64,000 bases of DNA from Symbiotaphrina buchneri (taxonomy: Eukaryota > Ascomycota > Symbiotaphrinales > Symbiotaphrinaceae): NCBI GenBank assembly GCA_001599915.1, contig BCIG01000008.1, positions 186,001 through 250,000 on the forward strand, written 5' to 3'. Under the pieces are notes generated by a model. The model worked only from the letters and a program-made list of their open reading frames with translations. It was not told the DNA's origin and did no database searches. The number at the start of each line of letters is the position of its first letter. The first letter of the stretch is position 1. The translations under genes and the position numbers were made by a program. Positions 23,742-35,558 of this stretch are shown here, piece by piece.

Positions 23742-26700
23742 TCAAGGTCTCGACTTCGGACTAAACGGCTCCGGAGGCTCGATTCCCTGCAGCTTCGCCG
23801 GGTCAGGCGTGTTGGCACGGGTGCTCGCCGTCGAAGCTTCTCTGTATCGTTCGACCAGTTCCGAGATTTTCGGGAGGAGCTCCTGGATACGGAAGGGTTT
23901 GGAGACGACATCGTCCATGCCAGCCTGCAGGGCGCCCTCGATCTGTTCGGTTCGAGCGTTGGCCGTGACGGCGATGATGGGGACGTGGCGGACGACTTTG
24001 CCGTCGCGCTGGAACTCGCGGATCTTCTTCGCGCACGTGATGCCGTCCATGATGGGCATTTCTTGGTCCATCAGGATCACGCTGAGGTCGATGCCGTCTT
24101 GCTCACTGCCGTGCCAGAATTTGGACTCTTGCAGCTTGTCGAGGGCTTCGACTCCGTGGTTGGCCAGGTGCACCTCACACCCTAGATTGCGCAGTTGTCT
24201 GGACAGCACTTTCTGGTTCACCAGATTGTCCTCGACGATCAGGACCTTGAAGTTGTCATAAGTCTTTGATGCGGTATTCGACCCGTCGATGGACCTGTGC
24301 TTATTGGAAGAACCTTTGCGTGGCATCATACGCAGGGTCTCTGGGGTGGTGGGCTGGGGTGCTCGTCTGCATTGAATGTAGAATGCAAATGTACTCCCCT
24401 TGCCACTTTCCGAAGCCACACCAATTTCTCCGCCTTGAAGTTCCACCAGCTCTCTGCTTATAAAGAGACCGAGGCCTGATCCACCGTACTGCACGTGAGT
24501 ACGAGGGCTAGCTTGAGAGAAGCGTAGGAAAAGGAGTTTCTTCTCGTCTTCAGATAGGCCTCGACCAGTATCCCTGACAGCGAAATGGATGTAAACGATC
24601 TCATCGTCACCCCAATCCCCTCCTACGGCAATATCAACATTGCCACGTTTTGATGGTACGTATGTAACAGGTGGATTCGCGGAGATGGCCCTCTCCTCAC
24701 CCTCTGACGGTCTACGCAAAGACGCACCGATGCTGACGGAGATTGACCTCTTATCTTCTGTGGTCGTGAATTTGATTGCATTCGTAGTGAGGTTGATGAG
24801 AACTTGTAGAGCCCTTGACGGATCACATTTTACGTGATCAACTTTGAGCTTGTGGTAAGATTCGTCCACGTCAAAATGCATTTTGATGTCATTTGTTTCC
24901 ATCTCACTCTCGAACATTTTCAATGCACGTTGTGCAACAGTGATCGGCTGGACAGTCACCGGGGTCACAACCAGAAGTGCTGAGTCCAGTTTGGAAAGTG
25001 TCAGAATATCGTCCACGATACGCTTTTGGTGCTGCGCGCAAAGGATGATTGTGTGAGCAGCATCCAGGTTGTCGGAGACTAATTGCGCAGCCAGATAGCT
25101 GGTCTTCTTGGCTGTTGCACGCCATTGTGTCAATGATGTCGTTATCTCATCCGCGGATTGAAGGATGGCGCTCAGTGGGTTCCGCATTTCATGACTGGTG
25201 ATGTCGATGAAGTTCTCCTGTTGTCTCTTTAATTCCACAGCTTCCTCCATCCGTTTCTTCTGGAAGTCTTCGGCCCATTTTTGTTGACTGATATTGGTCA
25301 ATGCTCCAAAAACCCTTTTGAGTGTGCCATCCGGGTTCTTTTCCGGATATGCCGAAGCTAATACCCATGTCTCTCCTTTGGTCCCGTTTCTACCCTCCCA
25401 AGGTGTTTTGAACCTGAACTCCGCCGATATGGGTACTTTGTCCTGGGTGAGATCCCGCCACAGTTGTTCGACCTTGGCTCTGTCTTCGTCCTTGACCGAA
25501 TTCATCCAAGTATCCGTACTATTTTCTTCTCTGGGATGTCTTGTAATTTCGTACCAGGCGTCATTGCAAAATATGATGCGGCCATCTGAATTGGCGATGA
25601 ACATGCCAACGGGTGCAAATTCTGCCATTCTCGTGAATTTGATCTCACTTTCCACAGCTTCCTGAGTTCGTGCTTTCAGCTGTTCCGAGAGCTCGATGCG
25701 GTCGAGCGCTGCTAACCGAGCGGCTCGTTGCCCCCGACGAATTTCTTCTTCGAACAGAACAACAGAAGCCATTGAGGTGGCCAATTGGCGACTGAGCAGC
25801 TGAATGAAGAGGTTGTAGTCATCGTCGTACGGTCTTCTGGGATTGATCCCCATGACCAGAAAACCGAGCACCGTGTCGCCTGTCGTGGGATGTATGGGGC
25901 ATACCACCGCAGCGGTGCAAGCATCACCAAAGCCGCGCCAGTGTATGCCCTCAATGAGGGATGACGGTAGACTGTCATCGGACGTCTGGAGGAGAATGGG
26001 TCGATCAGCATTCAAGGCATCCCGAAACATAGGACCGAACCCTTCTGTAGAAGACCTCAAATCCAGTTGTGGTGGTGCTGCCATGTGACCTTCTGGAACG
26101 CCCAAAGCACCTTCCAGAATACACTGTTTGATACCAAAGACTGAACTCGACGTCGTTGAGGTGGTGTCACTGTCGGCATCATCCAGCACACTGTACAACA
26201 GTACGAAAGGCGTGTCATATTCATTATACTCCAAGCCTTTCAAGACCTGACCCCAGAAGCTCTTCACTTCACGTGCGGCAGCAGTACGTTCACCCACCTC
26301 CCGGAGCGTGAGCATTCGCCTCTCGGCAATTTTTCGTCGAGTTTTCTCAAAAGCAGGATTGTAAAGCCCAACTACAGACCCATCTTCGCCGACCAAGGGA
26401 ATGATGGACCAGGAGAAGTATGTTTCTTCGAGAAATCCTGCTCTTTTGATGAAAAGGCAATCATCATCCTATAGCTAGTAAGCAGTGTCCACGAAAGCGG
26501 GTATCCACGGTACGTAATCACCTTCATTGTTGCCTGCCCTGTGGTAAATGCGCTCTGGAAGACTTCCTCCACCTCCGTCCAAATCTCAGACCAGGCTTCT
26601 TTGTAACTCTGCCCCATCAGCTGGGGATGTTTCTGACCGGCCAACAAGATGTAGGCTTCATTATAGATTGCGATAAGATCCGGACCCCAATACATCGCGG

Positions 26701-28312
26701 CAGGATGAGGACTAGCCATGATCAAATTGCTCATGTGTCGAAGGGCAGAGGGCCAGTTTTCGATGGGTCCCAACGATGTCGAGCCCCAGTCGACGCTTCT
26801 TGCAAGTTGCACATGCCGGGGAAGTGCTGGTGTATTGGGCAGGCGCGTCCAGTCAAAGAAGCCTGTATCCAATTGCTTCGTGGCTTCAAGCGTACCGTTA
26901 TCTTTCACAGAGTCTTCGCTTGTTGACTCAGATGGCGGAAGAACAGACAAAGCCGGTCCTGACGAGGACTCGCTCACAGCACTACCAGCAACGCCTTCGA
27001 TCCCCGCCGGGGGGACTACGCTCGGTACAGAGACGTTCCCAAAATAGTCAGACGGCTCCGAAGCGATAGACATGCTCGACTGAACATGAAGATCAAATTC
27101 GGGCGCAGGGCTTGACCATGCCGCCCCCGCAGATATTGAAGGCTGACTGGGCGTCGATGTAGAAGGGGCAACCGACGACCCCAGAGTCGTAGCTGATGGA
27201 GTGACTTGATATGAACCACTGAAGACGCGCAAGCGCTTTCTCAATGTAGAGCACGTCCATTCCACGCCTCCAAATGTGAATGAAGGCAGCGAGACATCTA
27301 ATGGCTGCCGGTTCCTTACGAAGCTCGTAGCCCAGGACTTGAAATCTGGAAATGCTGCTGACCCTGCAATACCGGGCGAAGCGGGCTCCGAAGCTCCAGT
27401 AACCGCGTACAGAAATGACGGAAGAGCGCGCAAAGATGCGTTTGCAAAGATAATTTTCAATGGACCGGGTTGGAAATTGGCCATGTCCCGTAGATCCATT
27501 ATAAACGTGAGGCGCTCATCCTGCTCCAGAAGCTCCACAATCCCAATGTGGCTCAGTATATGTTGACCAGTCAGGTTGTCTGCTCCTTCCGGAGTCGCTG
27601 ACCGTGGGATACTCAGACGGTCAAAGTTTGTTCCTCCTGGTGTGCTCAATGCGCGAGCTGGACTGCTGGTGCTGGGCGTAACCCGAGCAAGCTTTACCGT
27701 CCTGATGCCCTCGATGTCTTCCGCTCGAGCTTTGGATAGCATCGCTGCGCCCGCTTCAAAGCTGCTGAAACGGGGTGGCAGAGGTGGTCTCTGCACGCGG
27801 GTGTGTGAAAAGAAGAGGGGTGACTGGGGTTGCCCTTTGGGCGCGCTCGTAGGTGGACCGATAGGGAACGAGCCGTGATCAAGAGAGAAACGAGGCTTCT
27901 TGGTCAATAGACGTGGTTTCTTGTAGGCAATGCCCCGGTCACCGCCTTCTTTTGGCGGAGACCTCTTTCTGCTTTTACGGGACTTTGATCCTTCCTGGAC
28001 GGCAGTCTTGAGGATCGGCTGCGACACAGACCTTGAGATGGAAGGAGGCCGAAGAGACGCTCGTTCCAAAGGCTGTGACTCAGCCTCTGGCCTCTCAGTC
28101 GGCCCTGCCTCGCATTCCGGCTTATTGTCCGTTTGAGAGTTAAACAGAGAGTGCTCTGTATTGCGAGCTGTCTGAGTGACAATGGCACGTATGTCTGGAG
28201 TGCTGGACCTCCTCGATAGAAGCGGCGGTCTGGAGCTTGATTGTGAGGCGTTGCGATTTGCGAAAGTGCTCGGCGCGGTGAAAATGGACTTTTGGTTATC
28301 GCTGTTACTCAT
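23742..28312 (-). CDS. Hybrid sensor histidine kinase (PAS, HisKA, HATPase, receiver)
   Basis: Two exons, 28312-26522 and 26468-23742, are joined by a 53-nt intron (26469-26521), giving about 1505 aa. The join restores MKDDDCLFIKRAGFLEETYF, a PAS-like segment. The first ~450 residues are low-complexity Ser/Pro/Arg. A PAS-like region (VDWGSTSLGPIENWP, about residue 525) follows, then a GAF-like region (CPIHPTTGDTVLGFLVMGI) and a second PAS (FAPVGMFIANSDGRIIFC). The HisKA phospho-acceptor is in FIDITSHEMRNPLSAI (about residue 1020). The HATPase boxes are NLTTNAIKF, DTGRGL and GGSGLGLFI. The receiver domain has LIVEDN, the phospho-Asp in LMDQEMPIMDG and Lys in VSKPF. It should feed a Ypd1-type phosphorelay. 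No membrane segments are evident, so sensing is probably cytosolic. I do not assign a fungal HHK class. Confidence 0.93.
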
Positions 28313-29704
28313 GGACACAGATATTGCCCGGTTCAACCGTCGCTCGAGATATGCCTGCTTCCAGGGCCCAGGCAAGATTTCCCTTGCTCGTATAGCTTAA
28401 GCTCACAAAAGCCCGCCGCAAAACTAGATGAGATCCAATCTCATGGCGAAGCGCCAAGCGGGTGAGCAGCGAATGTGCAAAAGACGACCCCTGGTCAACG
28501 AGTGAGAGGCCTCTCCAACTGGTAGTAGGCCCAGTTTGACTGCGTCGTCCGGGGTGGGTCAGTGACACTGCGGGGACTCTGGGACAAAGAGCTGGAGTAG
28601 AAAATTCAACGACCGGGGTTCGAAGGGGCCAAGACTCGATTGGCATGGACAGAGATGTGTCAAGGATGGTCGGTGCGTCTTGCGGAACGGATCGAGCAAA
28701 TCGAAGAGCCGGAACGTGGACCGGCTGCTGCGAGACAGAGGCAGAGAGATACGAGGATACGAGGGATACGAGCTGTGAGCGGCGTTAGCGAGACTCGCCT
28801 TCTCGCTCGGCCCCTGGACCCTTGTGGGCGGCCACCCGGCTGCCTGGATAATTGATTGGTTGTGGGGCGCCCGCTCTTTACTCCGTACCGTACGTGGTTC
28901 GTATTGCCTGAACAAGCACAGAGGATCGCACTTCGCCAGCTTCAAATCGCACATAGTCGACTTCGCAACACCTGTGAGAAGGATCCAAGACGGAATGCTC
29001 GACAGTACAGTGTTGCAGTCCTCATCCTCGGCAGAGAGAAAGAACACACATGATCCAGCAGTACAGGACACATTACAGTATCTCACGTAAGACACGGGTA
29101 ATGCGTGCGCCGCCCGGTACTACCGAAAGAGGTATTGTCAAGCCCACCTAAACACCAATCTACGACCTCCTTTATGCTTTGTTCGAACAACCTTGGAAGA
29201 CCTATGAGGACCTCTATGTCGGCAAATGACGTGAAAACACCTTGTTGGATACGCGAGGCATGCCTGAGCTATCTCTACCGTCCCATACCCTCTATCTTGA
29301 AAGGAAGCATTGTGGAAGAGACCTTATCACTCCAACCAAGCGCAGTCCGGTACACCATTACCTCTGTTGACCTCCCCTATGTCAACAAGAGACGACAAAA
29401 CACAAAGACAGAAGACGCCGATCCACAGATCGAGAACCACAACACAAATCCATAGACGCAACGAAGGAAGTCAGGCGGACAAATGAGTCGCCTGCTCCCG
29501 ATATTAGTACTGTAGCTGTTGAAGAACACTTTTGTAGGCCGCCGTCGCCGGAAACCCTTGCCGCCTATTTTACGCCGAGCAATGTCATGCACGATGACCC
29601 CGTCATGAACGCCATTGAAAACAAAAGGCCGTCTCGGGGTATCGGTAGGAAGGAGTGGAAAGTACAAGCAAAAAGGGGGCGGCAACCCTCTACCAATTCT
29701 AGGT
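28313..29704. other. Intergenic region upstream of histidine kinase and downstream of the zinc-finger gene
   Basis: About 1.4 kb. It should contain the kinase promoter and 5' UTR on its left side and the 3' UTR of the Sfp1-like gene on its right. Open frames present on both strands overlap each other and have no domain signature. Confidence 0.55.
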
Positions 29705-31626
29705 TCATGATATCATAGGATCATCAGCCATACCGGTCAAGCCAGCGCCTGCAATGTTAACATTCATTGCCTGCATGGCATCCGCACTGGCGGCGGCGTT
29801 CAGCGCAGCCATCCTCAGCTCCGGATTGCAGGGCGGTGAGTGGGCTTTGTGATATTTCAGCCCATTGAGATTCTTGTATCGTTTGCCGCAAACCTCACAA
29901 CGGTAAGGCTTTTCTTTCTCCATTCCCAGGGTACCAGGGTACGGAACTGAGGTTTCCGGGTTGACGATGGAGAAAGTGCCGTCAGGATTCTCATGAAGTT
30001 GCTGATTTGTATGGCCATGCTCCGAATTGTTAGAAGCGTCCCTACAGTTATGACAGGAGAGTTTGAACATACAGTTTTGTGGTATTTGAGACCATTCTGG
30101 TTCTTGTATGCCTTCTCGCATCCAATGACAGGGCAGCGGAATGGTTTGTGTTCTTCGCCAGGGAGCAAGAGCGGCCCATCTCCACTGATCCCTGCCATCA
30201 TCTGTTGTTCGCGAATCCTCTTGGCTAGCTCACTGTTGGTGGTCGTCTGCCCACGGAGCTGTGTAAACTGCTGGTTGCCGAAAGCTCCATTGGGGGTGAA
30301 CAGCCGTTTGGCAGGCTCGTCTATGCAGAGGTCAAGCATCTCGTTACCGGACCCATAGCCAAATCCAAGACCCTGCCCGTTGCCCTGGAAGAGGTTCGAA
30401 TTCCCAAAAGCAGCCAGGTTCCCCAAATTCGAAAAGTCAATGTTCCCTTCAGCAGGCGTACCAGGGCCCGAGGAATCGGGAGAGAATGTATGTTGCTGGA
30501 ATGGCTGTGCACTAAGCGTAGGAGTATTCACGGACGAGACGGTTGGATTATTCTGGAATTGGAAACCGTGAGTTGGAGTCGCAGGGGTGCCGGGACGGGA
30601 TGATCGTAGGCCTTGATGGTTTTGTAGCGCATTGGCCATATTCAGGTTGACCGGCGCTCCCCGTCCGGCGTTCTGCTGGCCAAACTGCAGCGGTTGTTGG
30701 GGGGCTTGTTGCGTTTGAAATCCAAGCTGCGAGGCCTGCTGCATGTTTCCAGACTTCAGCGCTTCGCCAAGAAAGTCGTCATCCATTTCCATGTCCTCCA
30801 CTGTATCCATATCTGGGAGAGTCGTTTGCGAAGTGTTGTTGTTAAAGCTCGTGTCCGCACCCTGCCTTCCAGATTGGAGTCCCATGGAAGCGCCCCCAAG
30901 CGAACCATTCTGACTCTGTGTGAACATCGTCTGCGGACCACCTTGGTGCTGTTGTTGCTGTTGTTGCTGCTGCATCTGCTGCATCTGTTGCGGCACCGTT
31001 CCGGCAGCAGCTGCAATCCCAGATTTTCCAGTAGGAGTTCCATTTGGCCCAGTTTGACCGCCTTGCGAGGATCTCTGCATTGCCTCGCTAGGCTGCTGAG
31101 CGTGTGCTTCCTCATAATGCTGCAGAAGATCGTGCAATGATGGTAGAGTGATTCCGCAGCAGGAGAAGTCTTTCATGAAGTTTGCTTCAAGCTTGGGCAA
31201 ATAGGAGGAGGAGTGGAAGGATGGCGTCTGAAAAGTGAACGGTGAGGTGCCAGCCATGAGAATGTCATCACGGATCCAGCTGCCAACTGAGACACCACCC
31301 CAGCTCATGCCACCGATCAGGCTTCCGGCTAGCGATTCCCGTCGGTATCTGTCCTTCCCATTGGCATTGCCCATAGAGATTGGTTTCGTGCCAGTTCCCC
31401 AGCCAGACATCCCTGCGCTGAAGGAGCCCTGGCGCAATGCAGCCTGTGTCGGGGTGCCAACATTGTCACTTGGGGGAGCCAATCCCATCTGCGAGTCGTC
31501 CGACGTTTGTCCTCTCCCACCGGCCTGGAGAGCAGACGTCAGGTTTGATGTCTGATTTCCACCGGGCGAGGAGGAAGACTGGCGGGTCGGCGTGGCGATA
31601 TCTATAGGAGAGGCTGCGGAAGCCAT
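29705..31626 (-). CDS. SFP1: Sfp1-like C2H2 zinc-finger transcription factor
   Basis: Exons 31626-30073 and 30019-29705 are joined by a 53-nt intron (30020-30072; gtatgt donor, tctaac branch). The splice completes a split zinc-finger pair. Finger 1 is [21 protein letters not shown] (its second His follows the join) and finger 2 is [19 protein letters not shown], separated by [19 protein letters not shown]. This long-linker pair is characteristic of Sfp1, the TOR-responsive activator of ribosomal-protein and ribosome-biogenesis genes. The middle is Gln/Asn/Gly rich and includes a run of about eight glutamines near 30950-30985. ATG 31626 is the first in-frame start. The frame stays open to about 32145 with acidic sequence (FEPDLDDFSTPLF), so the true start is probably in an upstream exon with an acceptor near 31921. 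From 31626 the length is 622 aa. Confidence 0.85.
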
Positions 31627-32145
31627 TTTTGGTTCGAACGGAGCAAAAAGAGGAGTGGAAAAATCGTCCAAATCTGGTTCAAAGAGAGTGGAATCGTCGA
31701 AAAGACCAAACTGTCCGGCACCGCCGTCGTCTGACGTGCGATGCCACGGAGGAAATAGTTCCTCCCCTTTACCAGACCGGCCGTAACCGTGAGCGGCGAA
31801 CGTGCCCACGTCTCTCGGAGTGCCCACTGGAGTACTCTCTTGAGTTGCCAGATGATCACGATCACTGTCTGGCGAATGATGCAAATTTGGAGTTGCTACG
31901 TCTGACGAGTCCAGTTTCGCTGCGATTAGTGTAGTGTACTGATGTGTTACCCGATCGTCACCGGAAAAGATGTCGGGGAAAAGCGGTGTCCGAGACGAGG
32001 TCGGAAAACAAGAGATCGCACACCACAAAATACTTGTTTTGAGGAGTGAAGGTGTATTATTATCCAGCTGTCTGGCACAGCGTAGTGGCGTATGGGGAAA
32101 GACGTAGGGAAGATGTAAGAGGAGGTTGAAGGGGAAGTGGTCCAC

Positions 32146-35100
32146 TATGGTGGGAGTAGTAAGTACGAGGAATAGTGTTGGTCTGGGGGGCCCTACCTTA
32201 CCTATTACACCGAAATGATGATGGATACAGGCGGTCCGGACGAGTGGGCTGTAAACGGCCTAGCCGAAGTCTAAACCGCGGCTGCAACAGGCGAAGCGGA
32301 AAGTGGAAGAGGGCCTCCCTCGGCCTCGACGTACGAAGACGACCATCCGCTTGGATGCGAGCGGCAGGATGCCCAGATGGCGAGTCGCCGTTCTATCATT
32401 CTTGAGATAGCTCTGCGACTACTCTCCATACATGGCTGCACATTCTATGTTTACCTTGGTAGATCATATTCGTTACCGTCCACAGCGGTTACTGACTGCT
32501 GTGGCTTATCTGGGCCAAGTATGTAGACAACTGTCCAGTACTTCGTATAGGGAAGGTACCACCTTCATCCAGAATACAATCCCTCACATATTAATGCTGA
32601 AGGGTTGATCTTGGCTTCTCGTAGTGGTTGTCAACGAATGAAGACATTGCTACTGCTACGAAGTACGGTGTGGAGTACCTCCGTCTTCTTAAGGTAAGGT
32701 CATCACCTACGGGAGGCCAATACCCACTAGAGTTGCCCGGCTTGACATCTGGTCCCACATGTCTATGGAGTAATAGTAACCAGAATAAGAAATATCGTGA
32801 ATGTCGGTCTGACTACTGCGTACTGCAGGACTGTCCTGATTTAGGTATTTAAGGTAGGTATTAGCACCTCTTCCTGCGGTATTATTATCATTACGACGTT
32901 CATTCCGGCATACGAAGCAAGTCGGCGAAGACCATGGTCTGACTAGTCTATCTTTCGCACACCTTATTGGCCAACTGCTGACAGCTTCGGCCACCAAGAT
33001 CTGCTCGCTAGAAGCTGCCCAGTCGCAAACCAGCCTTACCATCATTGCATCGTACCCAAGAAGATCGACTGCACGATTACGTCTTTGTTCCTTGCAACGC
33101 ATTGCTGGGCCCTGAGTTGCCTCAACGACAAACTTTGATACAGCGTCAACAGTTGATGCATGAATGCTATGACATTCAGGGATTTTCCTAATTTTTCCGA
33201 ATCGATCGCACATGTGTCGGGGATAGGATCATGTCTCAGTGAGAAGAATTTGCTCAGACTTGTCGTGTTGTAGGCATTGCGTATGAGGCTTCCCTCCCCG
33301 CGGCATGGATTTTGGTTTGGACGATCCCTGTGCAGAACAGCACACTTTAACTTTGTACGAACGAACTGGCTTGTCCCACAGGTACATTATTACCCCAATG
33401 TATCTACCTCACTTTAGTCCTGTAGTCTCTTCAGACGGACTTCCATGCCAGATGCTTCTATTTTATATCCCGAGATAGATCTTGGCCACAGTGTCTATGT
33501 CACTCATCCTCCGCCAACCAGGTTTTCTACCCAAAAAATAGTACGTCTGTCAGCCATCTTTGCCGCCTCCTGAGATATGGCCTTGAGTTCCTGCAGGGAG
33601 CTTTTGGTACTCACAGACAGTGTCTGAATGTGGAGACTGCTGCACGCACGCATGTATGCATATCCAAGATCTGCGGTCTCCTAGATAATAGTTATGTGCC
33701 TTCACGTACCAAGCCCTGTGCGCCGCGGCATCTCGAAGCTTTAGTCGCACGCCGCCCCTGTCAACAACCACTGCTTGAGACGCCGTTGAATAACTTTTTC
33801 TCCAATTAAAGGCGGAGAAAGGCGGAGAAGGGCGGCCAGCAACGTTACCAACGGACTACGCCGGGGCTAAGACCACAGATCCCAGAGCTACGGAGGTTTA
33901 GATACGCTATTAATGGGGCTACTCTGTAGTCTGTGGCTTGCGAATTACGGACGACGACGCTGCCTGGGATACAGGCAGCTGTTGGTACCGTAAGCTCAAC
34001 CAGGTGAGACTTCAAGTCGTGTAGCATTTTTGTTTCGACCAGCTACCCTTCTTCAGCTCATAGCAAATTTTTCAAAAGAGTGGCTGAGGGTCTTGATGAC
34101 ACTTGTTGACGACCAGTGCGCATATTCTTGGCTTTGGGGGTTGAGGCATTATTCAGGACTTGATGCCAGAACAAGCTGTCGACCCATATTTTGACACACG
34201 GACCACACATGGACCCTGGCCCGTGTTACCTAACGGCATCCCAAGGATGCGGATCCCTAACGTCGATTTCCAGGTGGGAATTCCTTAGGAACATCCCGGC
34301 CGCCAATGAGAAGCGAGGCGCCCCAAAATTCTGCAGTAGTGGCTCGGGATGAGAGCACGCGGGCTCTGACCACATACGGAACGGTGGTCAAAAGCCTTGC
34401 TAAGTGCTTTACGGCCATGTCGTGGCTTGCTAGGATTAAGTGCGTTAGAGTTGAGGGGGCTTCGTTCATAAGTCATTGGCGTGCGAGGCGTCTGCTCTTG
34501 TACGAATACGAATGGTACGAGATTCGAATGCCGAGATTTCCACGAAGGCGGAGCCGGCTGGCCGGGTTCCGGAACGCTTCGAATTTTGTTCTCGAAGCAT
34601 TATTAATTCCAGGGACCTGGACACAGTAAGGTAGCTCGTATTCGTACTTCCCTTGAAATGGGTGACTATGCAAGCTACTTCGTACAACAAGTCCCTTACA
34701 GTCCGACTACAGGATGATTGGTCCCTTACCCTTGCGCTTTGCTGCTTCTCTTCTCTTCAGGTATGCTGAAAGTGCCTCCAGATGTGGGTCTCATTTGAAG
34801 CAGTTCCGTCAGGTCGGCGAATTCGTACTCCCCAGACAAAGGCAAAACGCCAAAATTAACATCTGGACGAGGGCTCAGCTCCATGGCTGCCTCCCCCTGC
34901 TCTCAGTTCCCTATCCGACGAAGCAAAAGTGGGACTGGCTGCGGCTGACGTCCCGCCGTCGTCCGCTATCCCACATTCTTTATGCCTTGCAACCGTAACT
35001 TAGTTTCTTGCGACGGAGGCCGTTGAATATAGCGTAGCAAAGGATATAGGAAATCTTTTGATATTGACTGGTCACTGGTAGGCTAATGCAAGTATAGGGG

Positions 35101-35558
35101 AAGGGCAGGCAGTGAAAATTTAGGTACGGCGACGGTGATACTACCACTTCACAAAGAGGCTAATTCCGAAATGCGATAAAGCATCAAGATGGTGAGCATT
35201 GGTGGATCATTCAGTTCACCGACGTTGCTAGGACACAGTTGATAGGATGTGGTCAGAGCACTGGATATATATGTATGTGTATGATCTGCAGCTACGAAAG
35301 TACGAACTCGAAAGGACAAATAAATAAGGAAAAAATAGATGTAAACCAACATTGGTTGGAATCTAAATCCGTCCCGTCCGTCCTTCGGAGATGCCATGGC
35401 AAGGTGAGCGCCGCCACAGGACACCGCTGACAGGACGGCATCTTCCGCTCTTGGTGCAAAATCTCTCCGTACGAATACGAAATATCAATGAGCAGGGCGT
35501 GTCACTCTGTACATGTCAACAGCCCAATTGAGGGCACCTTTACCAACGCATAGCAACG
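32146..35558. other. 3.4 kb gene-free tract
   Basis: No domain-bearing frame is seen on either strand. It contains a small family of an 11-nt word (see the repeat at 34501-34646), tandem ggcggagaa-like units near 33812-33835, and several aaggta words around 32500-32870. The left end should hold the Sfp1 promoter and the right end the DUS3 promoter. Confidence 0.5.
34501..34646. repeat. Inverted-repeat element, 11-nt perfect ends, with internal hairpin
   Basis: tacgaatacga at 34501-34511 is matched by its exact complement at 34636-34646, enclosing 124 nt. Inside, gcttcga at 34576-34582 pairs with tcgaagc at 34592-34598. The same 11-mer recurs at 35470-35480. The size and layout resemble a very small MITE-like element, but I see no clear target-site duplication, so the mobile-element reading is speculative. 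Confidence 0.4.
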
